From positions 498,745,919 to 498,809,918 of the forward strand of contig CM054058.1 in NCBI GenBank assembly GCA_028641055.1: 64,000 bases of DNA. The letters run 5' to 3'. This DNA is from Alopecurus myosuroides (taxonomy: Eukaryota; Streptophyta; Magnoliopsida; Poales; Poaceae). Below are positions 32,507 to 44,332 of this stretch, one piece after another; the first letter of the stretch is position 1, and each line of letters starts with the position of its first letter. Made by a program: the position numbers and the translations under genes. The notes below the pieces were generated by a model. The model ran no database searches and was not told where the DNA came from. It saw only the letters and a program-made list of their open reading frames with translations.

Positions 32507-33736
32507 GTTGGCGCCCACCGTGGGGCCAGCAGCGGCGCTGGCTGGGGTTCATATTCGGACGGGACCGATTTCCGCTTCAGGGGAGCGTGTGGTCTGTGGC
32601 CTTGTCCACAGATTCGGCTCCTTCGACTTCGTCACCGACAACGCCGGAGATTTCGGTGGCAGGCCCATGCTGTAGGTGGCTCGGTGCTCTCCTTCGGCGC
32701 GCACCTGGTCTACGTCGCCACCACCGTCAGCCGCGAGTTCCCGGAGGTGGTGCTCGTCGCGGAAGATCCTCCTGTTGTACTCGCTACCCGCGGGAAGCCA
32801 ACTAGCTGCTCTGCGGACAGCGTGGAGGTGATGATGACGGGCCCGGCTATCGATGCCGGGAAAGGCGCGGCCGCTACCGCCGGCGTCATCGAGGAACCTG
32901 CGGGTGCTAAGGGCCACAATCCCTACAAGAAGCCCCAGAACATTCCGGGTTACGTGCCTCCTTCCACGTCTACGGCTATACCGGCTGCTCGCGATGAAGC
33001 CACCGTGCAGCTGGGCATGCCGCAACCCAACGAGGCGGAACTCGCCGCCATGAAGGCGCAACTCGAGCAGCAGCGTCAAGCGCTACTCGTGGAGTTCCAG
33101 GAGCTGGAGAAGGTTAGGCTTGAGCTTAACTTAGCTAGAAACGAGTACAACATAGCGCATGGCTTTATTCTTGTTTCTAGGCTGCCTAGCAAGATAGGCG
33201 CTACCCGTCGCAACTTAGGCGCTGACCTGGCTAGAGATGGTAGGGATGCTAGCCAATCTGCTAGTTTGAACCCTGTTGGTAGGCCCAAGTACAGCACCCC
33301 CGCCAAAACTCTTAGGGCTGCAGAGGCAGTGGCTGCTGAGTTGCCGCATCTCACTGGCGACACGCGCGTTAGGCAGCAGGATAGACTCAATGAGCTAGTG
33401 CTAGAGGCTGGCAGGCAGAACGAGGAGTTCCGGAAAGTCAATCCGGGTGCTGGCCCTTCCCATGTTGTTCACTCGCATGGGATGAGATCCCAGGATCAGG
33501 CGTCATCACCGCTTCCCGGCGGGGATAGAGACCAGAGCATGACCTCTGGGAGAAACAAACAGATGCAGGTGTACGACCCGGCTGTCGCCGCAAAACAACA
33601 CGCTGTGCCGCGGCAGCCTGGCCATAAACACAACTCTGCAGGAGCAGGCTATCAAGCCACTAAAGCTCACAGCAAGGAGCAAGGAGGAAACCGAGCAGGC
33701 ACATCTCGACGTAATGCTGCTCAACCTACTCAGTAG
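32478..33736 (+). pseudogene. Gypsy gag leader region (N-terminal part of polyprotein)
   Basis: Two frames. ATG 32478 to TAG 32673-32675 reads from the LTR across the primer site and includes HRFGSFDFVTDNAGDFGG. The frame from about 32684 continues as VLSFGAHLVYVATTV and runs to TAG at 33734-33736. A frameshift near 32675 therefore separates them, and the second is in frame with the main gag-pol. The protein has a basic and helical stretch (LEQQRQALLVEFQELEKVRLEL near 33055-33120), likely coiled coil, then a polar disordered region. Which ATG is native is unclear. Confidence 0.65.
32509..32527 (+). promoter_or_regulatory. Gypsy primer binding site
   Basis: TGGCGCCCACCGTGGGGCC two bases after the LTR; begins TGG as tRNA primer sites do. 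The tRNA is not assigned. An ATG at 32478 inside the LTR opens a frame that reads through this site to 32675. Confidence 0.8.
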
Positions 33737-33739
33737 AGG

Positions 33740-35902
33740 GTGCAGCCGCAGGTCGTTGTGCAGCCGCAAGCAGTTGCGGTCGCAGCCAACCCGGCTGTGC
33801 AACTCGCGGCTGTGCTGCAAGACCGCTACGACGACGGGTACTCGGCGATGGGGCTAGCCGGGTATGCAGATCCAAGAGATGTCACTGACCGCCTCGGTGA
33901 CCGGATGCTGGAGCCCACTGATGCAAGGTACAAGATGGACCGGATCAACCGGTCTGCGCAGCTCGAGACGAAGGGGCCACCCGGCCCAGAATGCTTTGGC
34001 CGCCGCATCATGGAGGAGCCGTCCGTGAACCATTTTCAGCTGGCTAGGGGGACAAAGTGCTATGATGGCAGCACCAAGCCGGAAGACTGGCTAAGTGACT
34101 ATGTTACCGCCGTGCACGTTGCAGGCGACAACCGGAGATGGGCTGTGCGGTATGTTCCGCAGATGCTAGAGGGCCCTGCTCGGACTTGGCTCAACAACCT
34201 GCCCAAGGACATTATCAACTGCTGGCTAGACTTCTTGGAAGCCTTCATCAGCAATTTCACCAGCACATACAAGAGGCCGAATAGGCCGCAGCAGCTATCC
34301 GCTTGTAAGCAGCGAGAAGAGGAGACCGACCGAGAGTATCTTACTCGGTGGAGCACTTTGAGGAACACCTGTGAAGGTGTGAATGAGGCCCGGGCCATTA
34401 CCTGGTTTTCTCAGGGCTGCAGACATGTAAGCATGTTGTGGCAAAGGCTGCAGCGAGAGATGCCGAGTACGCTCGCCGAGACAATCAAGATTGCAGATAT
34501 GTATGCACTCGGCGACCCTACTCAGCCTCTGCTCGATTCTCCTGAGCCGAGAAGGAAGCACCATGATGGCAGCAGACGCAATGAGTTCCGCAACAAGCGC
34601 AGAGGTGACCGCTTAGATACTCGGTATGATCCCGAGGAGGTGAATGCTGTGACCATAGCTGCTGGGAGTAGCCAAAGGCAAAAAACTGCTGGAGCCCAAT
34701 ACAGGCAAAACCAGAATCAGGGCCAAGGCATCAAACCATACAATGCTCCCCAGCCGGGTAGCGGCAACCCGGAGCCGATTTTCATCTTTGAGAACATGAA
34801 TGTTGGGCCATGCAGTTTCCATACTCGGCATCCGACTAGGCCAGCCAACCACACTACCCGGCAGTGCAGCTGGTGGGACCGCATCAAGAATGAAGACCTG
34901 CTCCCTCCTCCTCCTCTGCCGGTTGCGAATGCCAACGTGCAGCCTATTCGGGCAGCTGCTCCCAGGCCAGCAGGAAATCCGAGAAGGGAGAACGTGAACC
35001 AAGTGGCTCAGGGAGTCAACCGCAACTTTAACAACCACAACCGCAACAACAACAACAACTACAACCGCAACCGCAACTTCAACAACAACAATAACAAAAA
35101 CAACAACAACAACAACAACAACAGGAACAACAACAACAACGGCAACAATGATGGTGGAGACCGCAACCAGTACCAGGAGCACCATGAGAGTTACATGATC
35201 TTCACCACCGAGCTAGACGACAAGCAGTCGCAGCGCAGGAGCGCGATGGAGGTGAATGCAGTGGTCCCAGCTGTGCCTCACTACCTGCTCTGGTGCGACC
35301 AGGAGGTTACTTGGTACAAGGCTGATCACCCCAAGGTGATGCCTATTCCGGGTACCTATGCATTGGTGGTGGATCCCACTTTCTTGGGAACCCAGAAGAA
35401 TGTCAGGTTCAGCAAAGTGCTAATTGACAACGGCAGCAACATCAACATCATGTACCGGGATACACTTGACAAGCTCGACCTTGCCAAGAACATGCTGCTA
35501 CCCAGCAGGACCACATTCCATGGAATCGTGCCGGGAGTGTCTTGTGCTCCAATCGGCCGCATCTGGATCGATGTCCTATTCGGCACCAGGGAGAACTGCC
35601 GCACCGAGTGCATCCAGTTCGAGGTTGTTGATCTTCAGAGCCCCTACCATGCTCTACTCGGTAGGCCTGCCCTCACCAAGTTCATGGCTTCAACCCATGC
35701 TTCTTACCTGAAGATGAACATACCTGGTCCCAATGGAGTCATCACTATGTCGGGTGACTACAAGCGTTCATTGGAATGTGCCTCTGCCAGTTCTCAGCTG
35801 GCGGAATCCATGGTCATTGCTGCCGAGAAGAAGAAGATGTACGATGTGGTGGCTATGGCGCAAGCAGCGCAAGGTGGTGCGCCTGGTATGCCGAGTTCCT
35901 AG
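33740..35902 (+). pseudogene. Gypsy gag and protease part of polyprotein
   Basis: A 720-residue open stretch in frame with the preceding one (separated only by TAG 33734-33736). The retrotransposon gag domain lies around residues 100-260 (FQLARGTKCYDGSTKPEDW, ARTWLNNLP, ACKQREEETDREYL). A Cys/His cluster follows near 355-380 (CSFHTRHP, NHTTRQC), then a poly-asparagine tract. The aspartic protease follows, with LIDNGSNINIMY near residue 562 in place of the common DTG/DSG. It ends at TAG 35900-35902, with sequence continuing in frame. Confidence 0.92.
35010..35158 (+). repeat. AAC trinucleotide tract encoding poly-asparagine in Gypsy gag
   Basis: Interrupted (AAC)n with occasional AGG, AAA, TTC and CGC, translated as about 45 mainly Asn residues between the gag Cys/His cluster and protease. 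Such tracts are length-variable. Confidence 0.85.
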
Positions 35903-37456
35903 TATGGAACTGCTTTCCAGGCGTCCCAGGAGACAAAGAAGGTCCAGGTAGATCCTGAGTTCCCAGACCGTGTTGCCATCATTGGCGCCGGGTTGGGAGA
36001 GAAATAGGAAAGCGAGCTCATCCACTTCCTCCGTGAGAATCGGGACGTCTTTGCATGGTCCAATGAGGATCTGCCGGGTGTCCCGAGGGAGCTGGTTGAG
36101 CACTCGCTACATGTGCGTCCTGACGCCAAGCCAGTCAAGCAGGCTATGCGCCGCTTTGGTGATGAGAGGAGGAAAGCTATCGGTGATCAGATCACCAAGT
36201 TGCTGATAAGCAACTTTATCATGGAGGTATTGCATCCAGACTAGCTAGCCAACCCGGTTATGGTTGAGAAGAAGAAGGAGGACCCCAAGGCCAACACCGC
36301 ATGGCGCATGTGCGTGGACTACACCGACCTGAACAAGGCCTTCCCCAAGGATCCATTCCCGCTACCCCGCATAGATCAGGTGATCGATTCCACTGCTGGT
36401 TGTGAGCTTTTATCTTTCGTAGATGCCTACTCTGGTTTTCGTCAGATAGCTCTCAACCCGGATGATCAAATAAAGACTGCCTTTATTACCCCGTACGGGG
36501 CTTATTGCTATCGTGTCATGTGCTTTGGGTTGCGGAATGCTAGGGCTACCTATCAGAGATGCATGCAGAAATGCTTGCATGATCAATTTGGCAAAATTGT
36601 GCAGGTGTACGTAGATGACATTATCATCAAAACGAATAAAACACATACTCTGCTTAGTGACATTGAGGAAACTTTTGCCAACTTGCGCAAGTACAGGATG
36701 AAATTGAATCCGACTAAATGCACCTTTGGCGTCCCGGCTGGCAAGTTACTCGTCTTCTTGGTTTCTAGCCGGGGCATTGAGGCCAATCCTTCAAACATAA
36801 AAGCTATAGAGAGCATGTCTTTGCCGAGATCCTTGAAGGATGTGCAGAAGTTTACCGGATGCCTGGCTTCTCTGAGCCGCTTCCTGGGCAGAATGGGCGA
36901 GAAGGCATTGCCTCTCTATCAATTAATGAAAAAGAGCGACAAGTTTGTCTGGACACCACAAGCTGATGTGGCATTCAAGGAGCTGAAGGCCATGCTGGGT
37001 AGCGCTCCCATCCTGGCAAGTCCGCTACCCAAAGAGCCAATGCTGCTCTATATTGCGGCTACCAACCAGGTAGTCAGTGTGGTGATTGTGGTGGAACGAG
37101 AAGAGGAAGGCAAAACTGTGCAGCGGCCAGTGTACTATCTCAGTGAGGTGCTATCCAACTCCAAGCAAAACTACCCGCATTACCAGAAGATGACCTATGG
37201 CGTGTACCTGGGTGCCAAGAAGCTAAAGCACTATTTCCAAGAGCATCCAATCACAGTGGTGAGTTCCGCTCCCATCTCGGACATCATGGGCAACAAGGAT
37301 GCAAGCGGCAGAGTAGCCAAGTGGACAATCGAGCTAGCCGCTTACACTCCCTTGTACGCGAGAAGAGAAGCCATCAAGTCACAAATTCTGGCAGATTTCC
37401 TGGTGGATTGGGCTGAGGTGCAATATGAGCCTCCCGTGCCGGAAACCAACTACTAG
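35903..37456 (+). pseudogene. Gypsy reverse transcriptase and RNase H
   Basis: Same frame as gag, with TAG stops at 36005-36007 and 36242-36244. The second stands where related proteins have tryptophan in the HPDWLANPV segment. The reverse transcriptase has MCVDYTDLNKA, SFVDAYSGFRQI, FGLRNARATYQR and an intact YVDD (36608-36619). The RNase H region has LYIAATNQVVSVV and the lost first acidic residues typical of Tat elements, whose second RNase H takes over. It ends at TAG 37454-37456, again at a usual tryptophan. Confidence 0.93.
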
Positions 37457-38119
37457 AAGATGCATTTTGATGGCTCCAAAGTGAAGGAAGGCCTTGGTTC
37501 TGGCGTAGTGCTTACGTCACCCAAGAGAGATCAACTCAAGTACGTGCTGCAGATTCAGTTCAAGGCATCTAACAATGTGGCTGAGTATGAGGCAGTGGTG
37601 CATGGCTTGAGAGTAGCCAAGGAGATTGGGGTGCACCGTATCGTCTGCTACGGCGACTCAAACCTAGTGGTGCAGCAAGTATCCGGCACCTGGGATGCAC
37701 TGGGTGCCAATATGGCGTCTTATCGGTTTCTGTTGCAAACCATGACTGGGTTCTTTGAAGGGTGTGAATTCCATCATATACACCGAGCTGAGAACGATGC
37801 AGCAGATACTCTGTCCAAGTTGGGGTCTTCTCGGCAGTTTATCCTAACTGGGATTGCCTTGGAGCATTTGAGAAAGCCATCCCCCAACTCGGAGTCTATC
37901 TTTGTTCCGTCCCTACCAGGAGAAGAAGTTGTTCCCATGGAGATTCATTGGGAAGCTGCAAAAGAGAACCCGGGGACTGCCGTCTCCAACCCGGGGACTG
38001 GCGCCTGCAACCGGGGACTGCTCCATTCGACTCGGGGACTGTCGCATTCATCGAGGGGGTCATTTCCGAGTACTCGGGGACTCGGGGCCTTGCCCTCAAC
38101 TCAGAAGAAACCTTGGTAG
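37457..38119 (+). pseudogene. Gypsy second (archaeal-type) RNase H
   Basis: Still in the gag frame. MHFDGSKVKEGLGSGVVL holds the first acidic residue, AEYEAVVHGL the glutamate, CYGDSNLVVQQV the second aspartate and ENDAADTLSKL the last. This extra domain defines the Tat lineage. After about 37965 the frame runs into a 21-bp repeat array, where a one-base loss near 38010 moves the true frame, so residues after that point are not native. Confidence 0.92.
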
Positions 38120-38934
38120 TTGATCCAATGGAAATGAACGAACCAGTGTTTCCCATCCGGGAGACACCGAGTTGGGCTCTGCCCATATTATCCTTTCTAA
38201 CGGATGGCACATTGCCGAGTGATGAGGTTACGGCCAGGCAGATACAGAGAAGATCCAAGGGCTACACCATCTTGAATAAGGTACTGCACAGAAGGAGTCC
38301 TACTGGCGTGCTGCAACGCTGCGTTGAGCCTGAAGAGGGAGAAGAAATTCTGGTGGAGATACATCAGGGAGAATGCGGGCATCACGCCTCTTCTCGGGCT
38401 CTAGTCAACAAGGCTTTTCGGCATGGATTCTTTTGGCTCACTGCCTTGAAGCAAGCTAAAGACATTGTGAGAAAGTGCAGCGGGTGCCAGAGATTTGCAA
38501 GTAAGATTCATATGCCAGCTTCCGAGTTGAAGACCATTCCCATTACTTGGCCATTTGCAGTTTGGTGCTTGGACATGGTAGGCCCCTTCAAGTCGGCTAG
38601 AGGCAACATGACTCACATCCTGGTCATGGTTGACAAGTTCACCAAGTGGATTGAGGTCAAGCCTATTCGGAAGTGTGATGGAGCCACATCTGTGAGTTTC
38701 CTGAAGGATGTGATCCTAAGATATGGCTACCCGCACAGCATCATCACTGATAATGGCACAAACTTTGCTGAGGGTGCTTTCGCAAGATTCTGCAGACAGA
38801 AGCGGATCCGGCTAGATGTTGCATATGTTGTGCATCCAGCCTCCAATGGGAAAGTTGAGAGAGCAAATGGCATGGTGCTATCCGGCATAAAGCCAAGGCT
38901 GATTGAGCCATTACAGCGAACCCCTAGTTGTTGA
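37948..38934 (+). pseudogene. Gypsy integrase
   Basis: The frame is shifted by one base from the RNase H. Native reading begins after about 38010. The HHCC zinc-binding part is IHQGECGHHASSRALVNK with KCSGCQRF. The catalytic core has WCLDMVGPF (first D), ITDNGTNF (second D) and GKVERANG (E), all present. A TGA at 38932-38934, at a position where relatives have tryptophan, ends the stretch; the frame goes on after it. Confidence 0.93.
37971..38070 (+). repeat. 21-bp CCGGGGACT minisatellite between RNase H and integrase
   Basis: Units beginning ACCCGGGGACTG at 37968 and 37989, a 20-bp unit with one C missing at about 38008, then a unit beginning ACTCGGGGACTG. A unit encodes seven residues (NPGTAVS type). 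The missing base explains the gag-pol frame change. Confidence 0.8.
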
Positions 38935-39437
38935 CTGGACGAGTTGCCGGCGATATTGTGGAGTCTAAGGACTACCCCTAACCGATCAACCAGATACACA
39001 CCATTCTTCCTGGTATATGGAGCTGAGGCCGTGTTGCCCACTGACCTAGAGCATGACTCGCCCCGAGTAACCCTCTACACTGAGGCAGAGGCGAGAGAAG
39101 CTCGAGAAAATGACGTTGACCTGCTAGAAGAAGCAAGAGAGTTAACTCTGTCACGTCCAGATGTTTATCAGCAAAACTTGAGGCGTTATCACAGCTGGAA
39201 AGTAAATCCAAGGGTTTTCCGAAAAGGAGACATGGTCCTTAGGCTCGTGCAACGCACGGCCGGATGCACAAGCTGTCCCCTCCGTGGGAAGGGCCTTTCA
39301 TTGTGAGCAAGGCTCTGCACAATGATGCCTACTATCTGGTTGACGTACGGCCACCTCAGAAGAGCAGGCCGGATAAAGCCGGAGAGGAATCTAAGCGTCC
39401 CTGGAATGTAGCTCTACTCCGACGTTTTCATTCATGA
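38935..39437 (+). pseudogene. Gypsy polyprotein C-terminus
   Basis: In frame with integrase after the TGA: LRTTPNRSTRYTPFFLVYG is the usual integrase C-terminal segment. A further frameshift near 39260 is needed to reach the KLSPPWEGPF segment and the natural end RPWNVALLRRFHS with TGA at 39435-39437. Confidence 0.85.
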
Positions 39438-40071
39438 GCAAACTGTGTATGTATTTCCTCACCCAAGTTAAATTCTAGTCGGCACTCCGAATTCGAACTC
39501 GGGGACTGCCCTTGTCCAAATTGCTCCATGTGTTTACTCTGTTTTACCTTGTTTACTCGGTTGAACCACTTAGAATTTCAAAAGCATATGTAGTTGTGTG
39601 TTTAAACCCACGGGCCAACTCTGCGACTTTGCTGCTGTCCGCAACCCGGCTTCATGGCAAGCCAGAGAACAAACCAAAGGTCAATGAACACACGAAAAAT
39701 TGCTAAGGAAAGGAAACGTGTGGCAACCGAGTAGAGTGTTCTTCACTGTTTTCTTTCTTTTCGGCTAAGTGGTGGGCAGTGTTACTATAATTTTTCTAAG
39801 TGGCTAAGTATTTGAAACTCAAACTTTGAAATCTTGTGACTCGACTACCAAAAAAGCAACAAGTTGCAGGTAAGAGCTGAAACAAAAAGAGAGAGTGGAT
39901 AAAAAATGCAACTCGGGAACTTCCATAGAAACGCAAACCGGCATTGAGCCAGAGTTGCTAAAACATAAACTGATATAAAAACTGAGTAGCAACATGACAT
40001 AAATGTTTCGGTTACATATGCACCCGGCATCCCGGGGATCTGATAAAAGTTTAAGGTAAAGTTTGCAGGAA
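39438..40071. other. Gypsy spacer between pol and the antisense gene
   Basis: No coding region. Holds an ACTCGGGGACTGCCC word near 39498, the same motif as in the 21-bp minisatellite and before the 3' LTR. Confidence 0.5.
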
Positions 40072-40964
40072 TCACTCGATTGTAGTGGTAGTATTGTCCG
40101 CGTCTGTGGTGACGGAGGCAGTTGGCTTGGAGGTTGCTGTGGCGACCGAGATGGGATCCGTTGAAGAGGTGGACGCGGCAGACTGGGTCCTGGGCAGCGG
40201 GTTGACACCAGTTGGCGCAGCACCAGTCGCGCCCAGCTCGGGAGCTGGCCCCTCGATCACCATCTCGGTGGTGATGGTGACCTCCTGAGCGGTGGGTTGC
40301 GACTGCTCGACCTCTGCGTTGGTGGCCAACTCGGATTCCTCCGTGTTGACCAGCTGCTCGGTCCCCTCAATCACCTTGGCCTTCTCCTTCTCGGATGCTC
40401 TCTTCGCGGCATCATCCTCAGATTCAGCGTCATCATCCTCATCGTCCTCATCATCCAGTTCTTCAGCTTCTGTGTCCGTCTCGGGGAGGCCGTCGATGTA
40501 GACGCCCGTGTCGGCGTAGGAGGCAATCTCGTAGGCTATCTCCTTGCGGCGAGTAACGCAATCCGGGTCCTTGGTCCATTTGGAGTCTTCTCGGCGCGTG
40601 CAGATCCTGTCGAGATCCAGATTCTCATACGAGCTGATGATGAAATGTAGCAACTCGTCAGCTCCTGCCCGAGCTGCAGAGGCGCGCGACTTCTTCAGTT
40701 CAGCCTTAACTCTGTCCAGGTGCTCGGCGATTTCGCTGAAGGTGTCCGGGACGTCCTTTTCCGGCCAGAACAACTTGTGAAGTTTGAATCCACTGGACAC
40801 CATGGAGGTGCCCAGGCCCTTGAGGGAGCGGATCTGCGTCTTGATGTTGAGGAGATGGTCGTTGATAGTGGAAGTGTTGTCAATATCCAGACCAGCTACA
40901 GCTCTGAGTTGCCTTGCTTTCTCCATAGCTGGCACACCAGCAGAGCGGAGTTCCGGGAAGATGT
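40072..40964 (-). pseudogene. Antisense gene last exon, helical then acidic tail
   Basis: Acceptor TTATTTAG at 40965, then about 297 residues ending at 40072. It has amphipathic helices (EKARQLRAVAG, EIAEHLDRVKAELKKSRASAA), a long Asp/Glu run (ELDDEDDEDDDAESEDDA) and a Thr/Ala/Pro tail. The stretch is entirely open, the longest undamaged part of this gene. Confidence 0.7.
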
Positions 40965-41471
40965 CTAAATAAGGAACTAGTAAGAATCAGAAACAGAGAC
41001 CGAGAAAAAGCAAAACCGGGTAGAAGAAGGCAGAATAGAGAAAACCAAGCCAGGATAGCGGGTAAAGGTAACTCACATTCTAGGTCCACCAGCAGGGCTC
41101 CCGGCTTGATCATCCAGTCGGTCTCGTCTGAGATATGCCTGTCATGGATGCGGCGTGATTCCGAGATCTGGGTAACGAGAGCCCGGTTATGTTCCTTCAG
41201 CATCGAGATCTCCATCTCGAGCGTCCGCTTCTCGGCCTTGGAGGTCTTCTCAATCTCCTGCTTCTATTTAGCTTGGTTGATGGTAGTCTCGAGGGCAGCC
41301 TTCAGTTCAACCTGGAGCTTCTCAAATTCCGCCCTCTCGGCGGTGCGCTCCTGCTCGATCTCAGCTTCTCGGGTTTGCAACTTCTACTGCACCTCGGCAG
41401 GCATAAGGCAGTTCAAGTGTTGCTCCCGTAAGTTCTTATACTCTTCTGCAAGAAGAACAACATTGTTAGCA

Positions 41472-41547
41472 GAGTAGCCAGATAAGTAAAAAGACACAAT
41501 TGCAGAGAAGAGTAGCCAGATAAGTAAAAAGACACAATTGCAGAGAA
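41472..41547. repeat. 38-bp tandem duplication in an intron of the antisense gene
   Basis: Units 41472-41509 and 41510-41547 are identical (GAGTAGCCAGATAAG...). They lie in the intron between 41564 and 41446. Confidence 0.9.
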
Positions 41548-43996
41548 GAAGGAGGGAGACTTACCTTCCAGAGTACGGATCTTGCTTTGGGCAGAGGCGG
41601 CGAAGACTTCGCAGTCCCGGTGCCTGTCCATCAAGTCCTTGAGCTTGCCTGCAGAGAAAACAACAATGAAGAAAAAAGAAAACACGGGCGTAAATACAAA
41701 ACGCACAAACCGAAATGCTGAAATTTTACCTTCAACCTCAGAGATCTGCATAGTGCGGTCCAAGGTCATCTGCTCCAACGCCTCGCTATCTTTCTTGTCG
41801 GCTTCAAGAGCCTGGATACGGTCTTTGGCGAGGCGGTGGTTCCAGAGTAGCCGACGGAACACTCTGGTCCTCTTCTGGACGCTATCCTGCAGAGAAGAAG
41901 AGAAAAAGTGTAAGTCTTTTGGAAGATTTGGCCCGAGTAGATGTCAACTCGGTTGAGTTTTCACCTACTCGGCCCGAATCTCGGGGACTGGGGGAATGAC
42001 TAAGAGGAAAAGATAAAAAGAGAAGAGAAAGAAGAAACCAACAACTCGGAAAATGCAACAAGGAGAAGAAACACTTACCGCGTAGCCGTGCTCGATGTCC
42101 TCGATGTTCTTGCGCATAACGAACAAATTTCCGGCAAGAGTGCAGGCAGGGCTGGCAACCGTCATGGCGACAGAGCCTACGTCAGCCTTGTTCCAGTCGG
42201 TGCGGTAGTGGTCGATCTGGCCCAGCTCGATACCATTCCAAGTGGGGTTGCCATGTGCTTTGATGTTCCAAGCTTTGTCAACGTAGCCTACTCGGCCCAA
42301 GATGGTGGTAAGGCCTTCCTCCTCCATCTCTTCATCTTCTTCGCCACGCGAAAAGAGCTCGGGAGTCGCTGCCTTCTTCCCCTTGGACTTGGAGGTTCCC
42401 ACAGCTTGGCCTTCTTTCAGAGCGGCTAGTCGCTTCTCTCCCTTGGATAATGAGATCTGGTGGCGCTGAGACAAAGTCATCATATACTCCGGGTAGGTGT
42501 GTTGCACGCTGCCGCCGGCGCCAGCGCTCTGCTTCTCGACGGGGCCAGTAACCCCAGAGGCAGCCAGATTGGTGCTGGAAGTGGGAGCGGAAGGCGTCAG
42601 CTCTGTATTCTTCACCTGCTTCCCGGATGGTTTGCCCTGCGGCTTCGGGGGGCGACATCTGCTGCCCGGCTTGCGAGGCGCTGCGCCTTGGCTGATGCCG
42701 GGTGGGCTCGGTTCCAGACTTGATGATCTTCCTGGTGCTTGGAGTAGGGTCTGGCCAAGAAGCAGTTGATGGCACTTGGAGAGTTGGCTGAGGAGGTGTT
42801 GGTGCTGATTGAGTTGGTGGAGGAATAGGTGCGCGGGGTGGAGTCGTCTGCGGAGTTGGCGGCACAGGAGGCCGGCTACCCGGTGCAGCGTCTCGCTGCA
42901 CTTGGTCCTGGCGGATGGGCTCCACCTCGTCTTCTTCTACCAGCTGCTCTGCAGCAGGATCTGGCCTTGTGTCTACATTGTCTTCTACCCGCGGCCCGGC
43001 CGCGGGATCATCTTGTTCAGCATCGTTGATGTCTTGCTGCTGCTTGGGGGTGACGTCTGGCCGCTCCAAGGCGGCATCGTCTTGCTGCCCGGCAGCGTCT
43101 TCAGTGTTTTCCCCAGCTGATGCAGCTGGGGGAGATGGCGGCATCTCGTCGTTGGCAGCATCCTGGGAAGCTTGCTGCGCGTCAAGTTGCTGCTTCTCGG
43201 AGAGGGGATCGTTATCATTCCCGGCGCCAGTGTTCTTAGCGCCGAGATCTCTTTGTTCCTCAACAGGGGAGGACGCACGCGTCCTATCCTGCTGGTCCTG
43301 GTCTTCATCTTCGTCCGAGAGATCTACGAGTTGCTCTCGGGACACAACTGCTTTCCTCTTGGGGCGAGGAGCGGCCGCAGCAGCATCCGCGTCGAGAGGG
43401 GCGTTGGAAGAAGAAAAAAGTTCATAAAGGAGGCAGAAAGAAGGAGAAGAGAAAAGCGCAACAGGAAGCGGCAACAGATCAAAATTTTACTCGGAGAAGA
43501 CACTTACTCTTTGCTGGTAGGGGCTGTCCTTTTGCGGGAAGCGACGGCCTTGGAACCACCTTTCTTCTTGGCTCTCTTGGAGGGGGGGTTCCTGGGAACC
43601 GCTGCCAACCCTCTTCCGAGTACTGGGAGCGGCCATGGATAGAGGATCAACCTCCAGGGGTTCCTCCTTATCTTCCAACTCTGGCTCCTCTGCAAAGTAG
43701 AAGAAGAAATGAATTCAGAAAGAGAGAAGGGAATCAAAGTTTGCTACAAGTGAGCAGAGAGGTGAACTTAGTCACCTTCATCATCTTCGGACCAATCCCG
43801 AATAGAGGGATTTGCTCGAGACTTACCGGGTTGAACGACATTGGGGATACACAAGGTATCCTGAGTATCGTAGGCGGTCTTGTCGTCTTCTTCTCGGTCC
43901 TTGGTCCAGTTGGCAGTGAGGAGTTCATTATCTTCTTCTCGCTGGCGTGGGATGTGCTGTTGGTGCAAATAGAAAGCACAGAGAGTTGAGTTCTCA

Positions 43997-44325
43997 GCTA
44001 AGGAGTTCTACTCGGGATAGCATGAAAACACAAAGCATATTAAGCTAAGGAGTTCTACTCGGGATATCATGCAAACACAAAGCATATTAAGCTAAGGAGT
44101 TCTACTCGGGATAGCATGCAAACACAAAGCATATTAAGCTAAGGAGTTCTTCTCGGGATAGCATGCAAACACAAAGCATATTACGCTAAGGAGTTCTACT
44201 CGGGATAGCATGCAAACACAAAGCATATTAAGCTAAGGAGTTCTACTCGGGATAGCATGCAAACACAAAGCATATTAAGCTAAGGAATTCTATTCGGTAT
44301 CAGAGTGCAAACACAAAGTACAGAA
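43997..44325. repeat. 47-bp minisatellite, seven units, in first intron of the antisense gene
   Basis: Units start at 43997, 44044, 44091, 44138, 44185, 44232 and 44279. The first six are nearly identical (GCTAAGGAGTTCTACTCGGG...); the last is diverged. The array fills most of intron 1. Confidence 0.93.
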
Positions 44326-44332
44326 CACTAAC

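Noticed and set aside
32549..33079. Minus-strand frames opposite Gypsy gag (also 34613-35185)
   Set aside because: Shadows of the gag frame; 34613-35185 reads the AAC tract as a poly-valine run. No splice signals or domain, unlike the genuine antisense gene further on.
42915..43427. Plus-strand Ser/Cys-rich frame in the Gypsy 3' region
   Set aside because: Complement of the acidic and Gln-rich exon 4 of the antisense gene. The antisense reading has splice junctions and matching neighbours; the plus reading does not.
43997..44325. CRISPR-like array
   Set aside because: Direct repeats without unique spacers: the 47-bp units are contiguous, so this is a minisatellite, and the genome is that of a plant.
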